Shown piece by piece: positions 1-11,800 of a DNA stretch of 64,000 nt. Every line of letters begins with the position of its first letter. The stretch's first letter is position 1. Source of the DNA: Whitmania pigra (lineage: Eukaryota; Annelida; Clitellata; Hirudinida; Haemopidae); NCBI GenBank assembly GCA_021613335.1, contig JAJTWR010000272.1:1152501-1216500 (forward strand), read 5' to 3'. Below the pieces are notes generated by a model. That model saw only the letters and a program-made list of their open reading frames with translations, was not told where the DNA came from and searched no databases. A program made the translations under genes and the position numbers.

Positions 1-3000
1 ATCGACTGATCGTCACTACCAGCGCATAATTCAATTCGGCGCGAAGGGCGAGCTCTCGCGTCACGCACGCACGTTCGCTTCTTCGGAGATCGCAGAAGGT
101 CTGGAAGAACGAACCCCGCAGGGTTTTCCATTCGTGACCATTCGTAGGATCTCCGCCGGGCAGAGGCTATTGATTAGACGATCGATGAATCGTTCGGCCT
201 CTCTTTTCGAGACTTGAAAACACACAAAGAACGATAGACGCGATAGTTAAGTTGCATCTTATTCGAAAGTTGGAAGAGTAAAAATAAACATATTTCTGCA
301 CGAGGACTGCTCGCGTCCGTGCATTCCAAAGGTTGAGTGGGGTGCGCGTGCACGGACGTGGGCAGGGCATCTGTCGAAAATTCAAATCGTAGCCCGGATC
401 GATGAAACTCATCAGCAGTGATGGAGGAACATCAAGGAGGGAGAAAGGAAGAGATCTTTCGAGTGCAACGCGGAAACAAAGAACCGCCGGTGTCCGTGCG
501 TGTGCGCGTGCGGACGTCGGTGGATTCACGGTCACATCGATCGGAAGGCAGGAGATACCTCATGCAGGTTGTCGTCGTATCGATCTGTAACTTTATATTT
601 ATGGAATCCATTCCGTGCAGAAAAGAAAATGTTCTTTTATTCAAAGATAAAACACTCTTCTTCTTCTTCAGAATTTAAAAGAATTCATTCCATCCTTACA
701 TCTAGGAGTCATGGCAGTCTGTGGAAAATGTCGTGGCGGAGGAATTCGTGCGTTCATGAAACCTGGAAAACAATTCTTCGAGCAGACGTGTTCAATGATC
801 GCTAGAAACGAGAGCCGCGGATGTCGCATTCGTCCGGAGCACGAACACCGGTTGCAAAAGCACAGCACACACACAGGTATGACTGTGCAGAAGAAAAGAG
901 TAGGAATTATCCGGATCGATCAATCAATAGGCAGGAAGAGAAGAAAAAAACTAGCCACATGTGGAATGCAATCAAACCGAGCAGTTCTCCATCCATTGTC
1001 AACTGTTGCTCGATCGACCCGCCAACGACCGCGGCGTTTGTCGCGTCGCGGCAGTCGATGAGGCGGCGTTTTCAAAGATCTCCGGATGATGGTGATGATG
1101 ATTGCCGGAGAGATTGAAAATCGACGTTTCTTAAGAACGACATTAAAATGTCATCATTGTTTTTCCTAATGCTGATGGATGGATTGGTGGATGGACGGAT
1201 GGACGGACGGACGGATGGATGGACGAATCGAAGGAGAGGTTTCTTAAAAAATAAAATTCTTTCAACAGACGAATGGATGGATGGATGGATGGATGGATGG
1301 AAAGGAGTGGAAATGTCGGGAAGATGAAGTGACCACCTCCATAAGTAGCCAATCGCTCTGCAAGATGGCGTTTGCTGATATTTCCGAGGAAAGGTGTACG
1401 CGGTGTGGATTATTGAAGATAGTGACGAGAAGGGAGAGGAAGATAGAGGGAAGCTGCTAAACGTAAGGAGATCGATAGCAACTTAAGACCGACTATCGTA
1501 TGCTTGAAAATCATAAATCAAAGTGAAACAATCCTCAGATACTCCCCGAATGAAAACCTGTTCGTTCGTCTGCAGAGGCGGCAGCAACAGGCAAAGGAGA
1601 AATTCATGGAAAGACGTGGGGAAAAGGTTTTAAAGTATTTTCGAAGTATATATCCGCCAATCTGTACTGGTCCGTCTGCTTCTGTATGTGTGCCCTTGTA
1701 TCCGAGGCGTTCGATGAACAAATGTCCTTCTTACAGACTCTATTGCGTACTAAGGCCAGGATCAACAATTCATTCTCTCATGCGCATCAATAACATCACA
1801 AATATTTGTGCTTCACCCGAGTGTGCTCGTTTAAGTATGTTTCTATGTGCGTCTTCGTCCGCCATCAACCCTCTCCCACCAGTTCAAGAAATCACGTGGT
1901 CCCCGTCTGCAGGCAAATCGTCCTCCGGCAGAGAGGCTTACTCGAACAAGCTTCCATTTCTCGTTTTCATAGCCGGGTTTCAATGATGGAAGTCAACGAA
2001 GACAGGTCGGCAAACATTTCCATTGACTCCTCAAATGGAATGAATTGATGGACGAGTGGATGGATGAGGCAGGACGGAAGAACTGAAGAACGGGCGGACG
2101 GATGGACGGACGACGCGAATGATGATCGTTCGCATGGCAAACACGAGACGAGAGAGAAGAAGCGTGGAAAAAGTGAAGTGAGCAACAGTGTGGAAGGGCT
2201 GGATATGGATCGGTGAGCGATTTGCTTGTAGGTAGGTGTGCGCGCTCGTCGATGCAACAACCGGTGCCTAGCCGATCGGAAGAATTACGCGACGAACGCG
2301 CGAATACGTCGTTTCGAGCAGACGACACTTGCCACGGGGATTCGTCTGAGTCAGCGTTTACACGATCAGCCCGTGTTTTACTAGTTTCTTTACCTGTTTC
2401 TAAAAGGTGCAAGTTCGACACTTTATTTTCACTTGCACAGTCTTAATATATATAGTTTTATAAAAGAACAAAAATCATAACAAACACCTCATTTCCTCAT
2501 CATGGAATGAAGTAGCAGTCATAGGTGCATGTAAACACTTGAACTGTATTGAGATCATAAACATCCTACTATGATCACTGTGAAACACTCATTCATACCT
2601 TTGGCTTTATCTCTCCTAGATGGCTAGGAGAGACCAAGAAAGGGCAAATTCAATTTTCAATCGAAAGATCACTAGCAAATATCGTTGATGTTCACTTGAC
2701 TGAAAACACACCATCGATTTCTTGATGGCCTCTCAACATTCAAAATTTTCTACAGCTTATTGAACAGCAAGCTGCACCCAAAACTTTCATCAATGACTGC
2801 ATAGACAAAGAATGGCTTTAACATAATACCAGCTTATGAATGAAAACTTTAGTTATGATAATGTGAATCAGCTTTTTTTTTTGCTCTTCAAAGAGCTCAT
2901 TCAACTTTCACAAATCACATCACAGAAGCAAAACAACTACCATGAGCCTAAACATTTTGAAACTTAAAATGTTTCAGTATTGCAGTTAATAAAAAAAATG

Positions 3001-3275
3001 TTAATTACTAAATTTATTTCTTAATAACTTGATATTAAACGACGTTTCGTTAAATATTAATATCGAGAAGAAAGAAATCAATACGAACGCGAACATCTGT
3101 CCGATCGATAATAAACATTTATCAATGAACGGTAAATTTAAGATCCGCAATATTACTGTTTAAACCACGAAAAGCAAAAAATTACAAAATAAAATAAAAC
3201 ATAAACAAACGCTCATGAGATATCACAAAATATCAACTTTGTGCGATGCATTGGCCCAAAATATGGAAGAGTTAC
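1..3275. other. Left flank, no gene assigned
   Basis: This stretch is richer in CpG and GC than most of the window, especially 1-1140 and 2050-2400, but no frame shows a recognisable domain. Long frames (for example 1504-1986 on the plus strand) have no family features and I treat them as chance. One plus-strand start looks gene-like: ATG at 1365 in the context CAAGATGGCG, preceded by a CCAAT box at about 1349 and followed after nine codons by a possible GTGTAC donor at about 1393. Simple GGAT/GGAC repeats occur at 1172-1303 and 2045-2115. The region could hold introns or UTR of the gene whose first exon lies at 3276-3335. Confidence 0.4.
1172..1303. repeat. (GGAT)n/(GGAC)n tetranucleotide tracts
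   Basis: Two imperfect tetranucleotide tracts (1172-1225 and 1268-1303) have GGAT units with GGAC variants, separated by about 40 bp. The same motif recurs many times between 24 and 38 kb. Confidence 0.85.
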
Positions 3276-3335
3276 CTGTGACCGGTCTGCATCGGGACTT
3301 ATCCGTGCTCTAACTGCCGATTCTTCGTCGGCCAT
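3276..3335 (-). CDS. First coding exon of an unidentified gene running left
   Basis: On the minus strand an ATG at 3335 in the context AAAATGGCC opens 20 codons beginning MADEESAVRARIS and ending CAG, immediately followed by a GTAACT donor; the exon ends in phase 0. This is the form of a 5' coding exon: good start context, acidic N-terminus and a clean donor. The next exon should lie at lower coordinates, but I could not identify it, so it may lie beyond the window. The protein family is not recognised. A chance arrangement cannot be excluded. Confidence 0.5.
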
Positions 3336-4940
3336 TTTAGCACCGTCGCAATACAAAAACAAACAATAGGAAATGATTTTCTTCTTCTTCTGTAATGGAG
3401 ACTCGAGCGCAATTGTAAAGAGATGAGGCAGGGACAGAGAGATATGATCCTACGGTGCTGTTGCTATACCTTTCAAGAAGTGATAGGGCCGCCTAGTCTA
3501 TAATTAATATGGCTGCCAGGCATACATCAAATATAGGAGATATCGATGGGCCAAGCGATTGCTCGCCTCTCGATATTATCTCTCCTGCCTAACGTGTACA
3601 AAAAGTTTTCTCTTACGGCTGCAATGTTTAGAAGCAACGTTTAGCTGCATCTTCGGTTCGATTATCGTTGATCTTTGACCTCTCTATTCTTTACCAGTTG
3701 AGAACGACCAAAACGACGACGATTTACTATTATTATTTATTATTATTATTATTATTATTGAAACTACTTTCTTACACACACGAACGAGAAACACTCGCAC
3801 GCTCACGCTCGCCGACAAGACACCGAAAGTAAGAATGAATGCAAACCGCTTCCTTTATAATAGCGGGTAGGGCGCATGCGGTTAAAATTAAATTACAGTC
3901 GAAACAACAATTCTTTCACAACCTTCAAATTAGACCTTCTTTACAGCAAGATGATTAGTATGTTATTACGAGTATCGAATAATCGTCGATCCACTAATGA
4001 ATTAATTAAGCTAATCTCTCTCGAGAAATGTAAGGCGTTAATAAATAGAAAAATGACGAGGCCATTCGAAGGCCATCAAAATCGGATATTCGATATTTTC
4101 GCTCCTACGGTTTGGCATGCAATGCGCGCCAATATCAATTTGAAATTCCATCGCACTGCTATAGAGAAAACAATGGGAAAACTCAGATATGCATTGCTGC
4201 CACTTTGTTTAAAATGTAGTCAGAAATCAGTATCTAACTAAATTATGCAAAGCGATGGACAGAAATTTGAAGGCATTACATAAATGTAGCCAACCATAAA
4301 GAATTAGGCCCTAACTCCATAAAATCACCGCTCACTTTGAAAATTAACGATCCGCCTTGCAAACAATCATTAGCCAATCAATAACAATGTCTGAAAGAGG
4401 AAGTTAACAAAATAGTTAAGGCAACTTAAAGAAACAAACATTATTAGACGTTTCAAATGCAAATGACAACAAACTTGGAATTATCAGAGATAAAAGAGAA
4501 CTGAATGATGAAATTGAATGCACTGGAAAGCGTTTTCCAGAATAAGATTTGAAAAAATAATTTAAAAACTCTCGTGCAGATGTCAACCAACCCGCAGTCT
4601 AAAATCGGAACTATGTCGACGGAATAAAGAAAAAAAACCATTTAAAATACTGAGACATTTTTCAAACAAATCACATTTCAGAACATGTAAAGCAAATAGA
4701 AGACATCACAAATCTACGGAAAATGAAAGCAGATCGAAATGATCACTTAAAAATAACTCGAGTAAATGAGAGGCTTTGAGTTTAATAACGAGATAAATCT
4801 TGAGTGTGACTCGGAAAAGCGTTAGCAAAAAAGACGTGCACGGTAAAACTTGTGAGCGAAACGACGAAGGACGTTCGTGTGACGACACGCAAAAAACGAC
4901 AACGACATCTCCGACCTACGGCGAATACGAACTGCTTTTT
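3336..4940. other. Intergenic, including SH2B 3' flank
   Basis: The stretch lies between the first exon of the leftward gene and the stop codon of SH2B. It has an ATT microsatellite at 3727-3762 and a GC-richer patch near 3775-3850. A 121-codon plus-strand frame at 3876-4241 has no family features or splice context and I do not count it as a gene. The part left of 4940 should include the SH2B 3' UTR. Confidence 0.5.
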
Positions 4941-7900
4941 TCAGACGAACGAATAGGGGTTCTCGACGGCCCTCGTGGCCGTAGACGAGGAAGCGACCTG
5001 CGGCGACTGATCCTGGCTGGTCGCAACATCGGTCTGCGTGCGCACAGAACCCCCTCTGATCACAGCGATCCTCCCAGGAGCTCCGGAATCCCCTTCGGCA
5101 TTTCCGTCCTCCGCGCTGCTGGCAGGCTGGCTCGAACAGGAGGAGGCGTTGAGAGCGTGCTGGTCGGGAGAAGAATTGACGGAAGAGGGACGAGGTCGAG
5201 AGCCCGAAACGACGAAGTCGGTGAGGGTGACGTCGGACGAACCGCCGGTCTCCAGGGGGATGGGGTGGCTGCGAAAGTGCTCCAACATGTCGAAGATGGA
5301 CGGAAAGCAAAGGTGCTGCACTCTGCACTGTCCTTCCGCATTCAAAGTCATCCTGAGATGCTGCGTCGACGATTGCAATCACAGTTACTGCCGCAATTAC
5401 GGGCCACGTTTAATTTGGCAAATGTAATCTTCGTTTTTATTGTCTTTTAATTGCCAATTCGTTCGACCAGTCAATTGTCATTTCAATTTGCCCTACCTTG
5501 GCTCTAGCCTGGAAATTGAAAGTGAGAACGAATTCTCCCTTCCTGGTTTCGCTCTGCCTCACCAGGAAGACGCCGTGAGCCTCGCTGCCCTGCTGCAGAA
5601 CCAGATGAGCGGCCTCCATCCTGGTCAGCATCCCGTGGAACCAAGGGTAGTCGCTCAGGTTGGTGGCCTGCTCGACAACGGACGAGTTGGCTTCGGACGT
5701 CGCATGGCCGAGCGGAGCAGGAGCCGGGGGATGTTCGTGCGGCAACACTGTCGAACGAAATCAAAAGCATCAGGACCGCGATTACCACGACCAACTCATT
5801 AGCATAGGTCGTTAACCTATTCTGCCCGATATCGAAGGCTTCTTCTTTCCGGTCGAGGGTTCTCCGCCTCCGTCATTGACGGGGGATCTCGGGAGTGCCG
5901 ACGAAGATCCTCTGCTGGGAGTCCTGGGTGGAAGGGACGGGGGAGCGAGGATGTCACCCTCGAAACTGATGTTGGAAGATCTTCTCCTGTCCTGCTGATT
6001 GGAGGGGTCTTCGCCTTCAGCGATAAATGTTTACGATTTGTAAATCTAATATACTGGAAGTAATGGCTATTATTGATTCTTTTTCCTTGTTTTCCTCAAA
6101 TGCAAGATCTAAATTGCATTTCTTGAAAACAAAGTAAAGTCAGAAGACGTCTAAAACTGATAAAAGTGATCTGAAACGACATCGAGTGGTAGCCGTTATC
6201 AGAGTTAATACAATAAATTGTATAATAATAGTATAATAGTAATAAACCATTCCAAATAAATGTGACAAAGAGATTTGAATGCAAATTTGACGGAAAACCG
6301 CATCCACAAAACCTCTGCTGGTTTGCCTCAGTTTAGCTTCGGGTGTTTCGACAGCAAATAGAGTGTTTTGGGAGAGAATGCTGTCCCTTCTCTGCTGTCT
6401 TTTACCACCCATTGATGACCTGGAAAAATTAAATTTAAAATTCTCATCCTCAATACGATGGTGACACGACACGTGCGATTTTCAACTGACAATTTTTCGA
6501 AAAGAAATTAAGAACGAATAAAAAAACGAACGTCGTTGAATATCAGTACCGATTGCCCCAATAGAAAGGGTCTTCCTTTCCTGCCATGCATTTCTGAATC
6601 AATTCCAACCACGACTTCATTTCGCTCGAGTCTCGTGCTTGGAAAACGCACTCCACGTTGAGACTGGCCTGGTGTTAACGAGCAGAAACAATTAACAATT
6701 AAATTATGAAATCAAAATAAAGAATTATTTAAATCGCACAAGCAAAACATTTGTAACGTAAATTTTAGTTTTTCAACAATTAGTTTTACACCTTGATATT
6801 AAATAGTTTAATATCTTGACAATAATTAGTTTAATATCTTGATAATAATTAGTTTAATACCTTGATAATAATTAGTTTAATACCTTGATAATAATTAGTT
6901 TTACACCTTGACAATAATTAGATTAATACCTTGATAATAATTAGTTTAATACCTTGATAACGAACGTGTTTTCGCATTCTGGCATCTCAAGAGCCGTCGT
7001 CTCTCTGGCCTCGTGGATCATGAAGCAAAAGACTCCCATCTGCGGTCTCGAGCACTTCAACCATTTGCAAGAATAAAAGAGCGAACGGAAACAATTCCAA
7101 AATCATTTAAACTCGCTCGAACGAACCTTCGGGGGAATGTAAACTTCCAAGAGATCTCCGCCCGTAGTCCGAACGAGGACCGCCTTGCACTTCTCCCACT
7201 TGGCTTTTCCGGCGACGTCGTCGTCGACCAGTTTATTGAGGCTTCCCTCTTTCATGCACTCGACCAGCATCTTCGTCATCTTCGTGCTCGGAGGAGACGA
7301 AGACGACACTCTCTGCGATCCGTGATGCTTCGACTTGTGTCCGTGATGGGAATGATGGCGATGGTGGTGATGCTTTTCCGCGCACCGAGGGAGCGAGACT
7401 TCCGAAGCGTCGTCGAACGAGGGGTCGGCGGAGGTTTCCAACTCGTCCGAGTGGTGCTTGAACAGCTGTCTCAGGGGCCTGCATCCACTCTGCTTCGACG
7501 GTTTTAGTGAAAACTTTTGGAAAAATGCCATCGCATTGCTCTTTTGCTGGGAATGTGGCTTTGAAACGGCTTGAGAATCCTTGTTGAAGCTGTCCGACTT
7601 GCTTTTACCGGCCATCGGACGAATGCGGCCCGAGGCGACGGAGAGACTGCCGTGCTTCGGACTGGACGTGAGATCCGGCACCGAATCTGTGATTTTCGAG
7701 ACGAAACCGTGACATCTGATCGATCTGCGGCTCTCCGCTCCATGAATTGATGAACTCATTTCGTTTGGCAACCTGAAAGGTATTTACCAAACTTCCAATA
7801 TCATGAACAACAAACAAAAAAAATTGTCTAACATTTTGTCCATGCCACTGCTTCCAGGCAGAGTGGCAGAACTGATTTGTTGTCCATTTGAAATTAGAAG

Positions 7901-8101
7901 AGAAGATGATGGCGAGGGAGAGTTGAAATGGTGCAGAAAATATTCAGAGAACTTTCTTCCAAAATCCTGACCTACATAATAAGGATTGTCTTGAAGATAC
8001 TGACCCACATGCCAAGCAAACTCCTCTGCTGCAAGAGCGGCATGGTGCTCGCAGAAATCAGACCACGATGCTCGAGTCTTCTTGGAGGAATCACCGTTCA
8101 T
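4941..8101 (-). CDS. SH2B: SH2B-family adaptor protein (SH2B1/2/3, Lnk type)
   Basis: Eight exons join in phase to 703 codons plus stop: 7833-8101, 7127-7772, 6953-7054, 6550-6668, 6313-6419, 5817-6014, 5497-5747, 4941-5360. SH2B adaptors dock on activated receptor and JAK kinases at the membrane. Residues 12-62 are the dimerisation domain with its phenylalanine zipper (starts SWSDFCEHH). A PH domain spans about 262-378, including ETTALEMP and ENTFVIK. The SH2 domain spans about 514-610, with the phosphotyrosine Arg544 in FLVRQSE and the family hallmark [10 protein letters not shown]. The C-terminus [10 protein letters not shown] matches the Cbl TKB-binding motif of SH2B proteins, with Tyr700 as the likely phosphosite. 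The MNG start agrees with vertebrate family members. Oddities are a His-rich stretch near residues 220-240 and a minisatellite after the PH-exon donor. Confidence 0.95.
6770..6960 (-). repeat. 23-bp minisatellite carrying copies of a splice donor
   Basis: About eight 23-bp units, core CTTGATAATAATTAGTTTAATAC on the plus strand, run through the SH2B intron up to the end of the exon at 6953. Read on the minus strand, each unit repeats the last exon bases and donor (ATCAAG followed by GTATTAAAC). About six units keep GT; two read AT at that place. The exon-proximal copy is the real donor because it preserves the PH-domain frame. Confidence 0.85.
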
Positions 8102-8865
8102 CGTTGTTTTCAGACAACTAAGTGTTTTGATGAATGAAACTTATTTATAAAGCAGCAGGCTGATCAATTTATGTTAGTTGGCTGTAACCCAGTCATATCA
8201 TATCAACGAGTCTATGTGAACTTCGTGGTTTGAAGACCAACTGGACAACTGGAAGCATGGACATCATATTCCCTAACTAAAAATATGTAGGTAAATTAAA
8301 TATGTATATCCATTGCTAAATGAACTCGCGCCAGGCGCAAAAAGAAAGCTGGAGACTTTAAATCACATGCTGCAACACTGACGGGAGCGAGTCGTTCACC
8401 ACGGGGTTTGTTTACTGAGTCATTCGGAATAATTCTTCCATTTAAAGATAAACTGGATTCTCCAAATTAATCTTCAATGGCAAATTTAGAAAACTAATCT
8501 CTTAAAATGTGATTAAAATGTAAGTTCAGAATCGCTTATAAAAATCCCCAAATCAATATGCGTATATGCATAATATTTAAGAAATTAATTATCGTCTTAC
8601 GATGCCGAAATTAATAATGGGCGCCCATGAGCAGACAAAATGAGAGAACAGACTTGTGCGATAAGCAGGTCGGAAACAATTTTGAAATATTGCATTAATT
8701 AATTAATTACTACTAAATTATTACTAAAAGTCAATTAAGTTTTAGAAATCAAATCAAACTCTGAATAGAAAATATGAAAAATTTTCCAACTTCAACGAAC
8801 GAGAACTCATTGCAATTTATTTTGTCGCATTTATACATTCTTAAACTATATTAACATCTATATTA
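8102..8865. other. Spacer between SH2B 5' end and DZIP1 3' end
   Basis: Both neighbours are on the minus strand, so this holds the SH2B promoter and 5' UTR and the DZIP1 3' UTR. On the minus strand AATAAA lies at about 8816-8821, roughly 45 nt past the proposed DZIP1 stop, a plausible poly(A) signal. No other gene is visible. Confidence 0.6.
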
Positions 8866-11800
8866 TCATTTTGAATCCAAGACCTTAATTGTCCTCTCAA
8901 AAGAATCCTCCAAAGAGACATCATTTTTGGACAACGGCTCCTGCCCATTTTGGGTTCCGCCTCTGGAAAAAGACGAAATGACGTCCCTGCCTCCTAGGCT
9001 GACAAAGTTCTGTCTGCTAGGAGTTTTGGCAACACAATTTTTATAATTTGGCACCCTCCCGCCCACTTTGCTTGCGCCATTGCACTCCCTCCTTTAATCT
9101 CATCGGGGTCCACAACTACAACCGCGAGGTAATTTCATAATTAAATTTAACTCATTAAATTAAAAGTATGATTTAGCATTTAAAACTGTCGCTGAAAAGC
9201 AGTCGGTGGTAATGGTTATCAGGCGCTTTGAATCCATACTTGAACCTATTAAAAAAAAAATAAAAAAATAATGTCATGAAGATTCCTTGCAAATCTTCAG
9301 TTCTGACCTCAACAAATTCCTTCAGTGTTGGGTTTCTTTTTCTGCGTGATCACTTACCTCCGACAGCAGGATGGATGAAATGTCAGACTGCCATAAAAAT
9401 TGTTTCACATAAATTCAAACATTTATTAGCAACTTTTACGTACTCACCTCGACATCCGATCCAAGACTGGGCATCTTACGAGGAGCAGGACTTAAAGAAA
9501 TTTTAGATGAATTGCCTCCCTGGTCAAGTTCCCCCATGATGCTGGAAGTTTACTTCATCATTAACAAAACAATTGATTTAGACAAAAACAAACTTTGGAA
9601 TATGTGAAAAAGTGCCATTAACATACAATCGAAGTAATGATAATATTGGATTAGTGCAGTGGAGTAGCAGGTTCTTTTACAATTACAACCCCTGTTATAT
9701 TTTAAATCTTATGCCCGAGTAACAAATCTTTCTACAGTCAGTTCTAAATAAAATATCTTATAAATTGACTTCAAAACTTCTTCAAACTTTTTCAAATTCA
9801 ACTGAGTTTGGTCCATTAGTACTCATCACCAAATATGTATTTGCAACCTTATATCATCCCATTCTGAAATGTCACTTCCGGAATTTTGAGAGACATTTGA
9901 CGTGGCTTTCTGGTTTGTGTTGTTGCCCGAAATAGAAGAAATGGTTTTGCTTTTGGTCTTCACAGGGGTGTCGGCCTTCAAAACGGTACCGCTGTTTGAC
10001 CTTGTGACAATGTTTGACAGTTTTAAAGTCTGATAGAATAAGTCAACATTCATTATTACCAATTGGAAAATGGATTTGGAGTCGATAGATGCTGAGGAAA
10101 TTGTACTTGTTCCGTTTGTGCGAAATGTTGACCATCGTGTAATGAGATCGGATTGCCAAGGTATTCAGGCGTGAAGTGCTGCCCTGAAATGCTCTGTTCG
10201 ATCTGTTGATCCAAGTTGCTCTTCAACTGCTCGCGAATGGAATGGAAGCCGTGGAAATTCTGGAAAATCCATCATTCACTTCTGTAAACTCTGTGTTTAA
10301 ATTAAAAATGTATTTCTACAGAGTTTAGGCCACCTTTGTCAGTTTGTTCCTCTCAAATTCCAACAATTTTGAAGCACTCTGATACGACTCATAACTTGCC
10401 AGGGATGGGTCCTAAAATGTGATCGCACTCGTCTTCTAAGTCATCTTCTTGCAAACGAGAGACAGCTACCATCAAAGTCTAACCTCAATTCCACTGCTCT
10501 TCAGTATGAGAATGACCTCATTTTCAACTTCCTTCCTGAAAGCTGCCAATCTTTCAGCATCCTCGTCGAATGAAAATTGAAAATTTGGAAGTCTGGAGAA
10601 GTAAATAAGCGAAGCGATGATAGTTTTTGAGCAATAAAGTCATGTTCTCATGAATTAATAGAATTAACTAAATACTGAAAATAATTAAAAGAAATTATGT
10701 TTAAAACAGACTCGTGAAATGCAGCTGGCGCTTCTAGATTAAGGTGAGTTGAGATGATGTTGTCTGAAAGCAGAAGACGTAAGCGTACTAACTAATTAAG
10801 CGAAAAATAAATAAAACGTTATCAATTATTAATTATTAATCATACGTTAAAGACCATTTGCATTGTAATTGAGGAGGTAAAAGTCAAGAAACGTCTCGAA
10901 TACCGAACGGAGCTTTCGAATCGCTCGTGGTCGTTAATTTTGCGTGTTTTTCCCTGTTTTTGAAGGCAGTTGATGTTGCGATGTTTTGAATTTTGTTTGA
11001 ATCTCTGTTTTTGCTCACAGCCCTGCTGTCTTGCTTCCTACGACTGGTATTTGCCTGCAAATTGGTTCAATATTTTCATATCCCTGATAATAGTATCATA
11101 GCCTTAAATATAATAATAGCCTTAAATAGTATCATTCAATATAATTATTCATTTGTGGAATAATAATAATATGTTGAGATGATGTTATCTGAATATATTA
11201 TATTAATTGAATATAATTAATGTACTTCAACAATTTTGTTGAGTTCGTCTGCTGGGACTTCATCTTGTGCTCGACCCCTTCTCGCCTTAAGAGGAGCTTT
11301 TGTCAAATCAACAAATTTGTGATCTTTCTTTGATTCATTCGAGATTTCAGGTTTTTTCATCTTCACTGCCTTAATAAAATATTTTTAGCTCCTAACAAGC
11401 AATTTTCCTTGATAAATCTAACATTTATACATCCGAGGAAATACTAGACAAATTAATGTAATAGATAATTAATAACAAGTATTTAATTTAATTAATAAAT
11501 AAATAAAAATAGGATAATAATAGATAACTTTTAATCAGTCATGCATCACCAAAATGAGGCGATTACTTCGTTCGAGCTCTTTGAAGCACTTGTAGTTTTG
11601 AATTCTTTCAATTTGTCTGCTAAACTCTGAGATATCGTTATTTTCTGCAATTCTTGCTTTAATTTCATGTTGTACTCTTTCAGCGAATCCTGAAATTTAA
11701 TTTCACAACATTTTATATTAATTGGAATAATAATCATTCAGAATTGTGGAATAAACTCTGATGATTTCTTACAATCTCGCTCTGCAGAATTTCGTCGACT

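Noticed and set aside
1504..1986. 160-codon plus-strand open frame
   Set aside because: No domain, no start context, no splice signals and mixed residue composition; consistent with chance in a GC-richer patch.
3876..4241. 121-codon plus-strand open frame
   Set aside because: No recognisable family and no supporting signals.
4800..5450. 216-codon plus-strand frame
   Set aside because: It is antisense to SH2B exon 8, whose SH2 and Cbl motifs fix the true strand.
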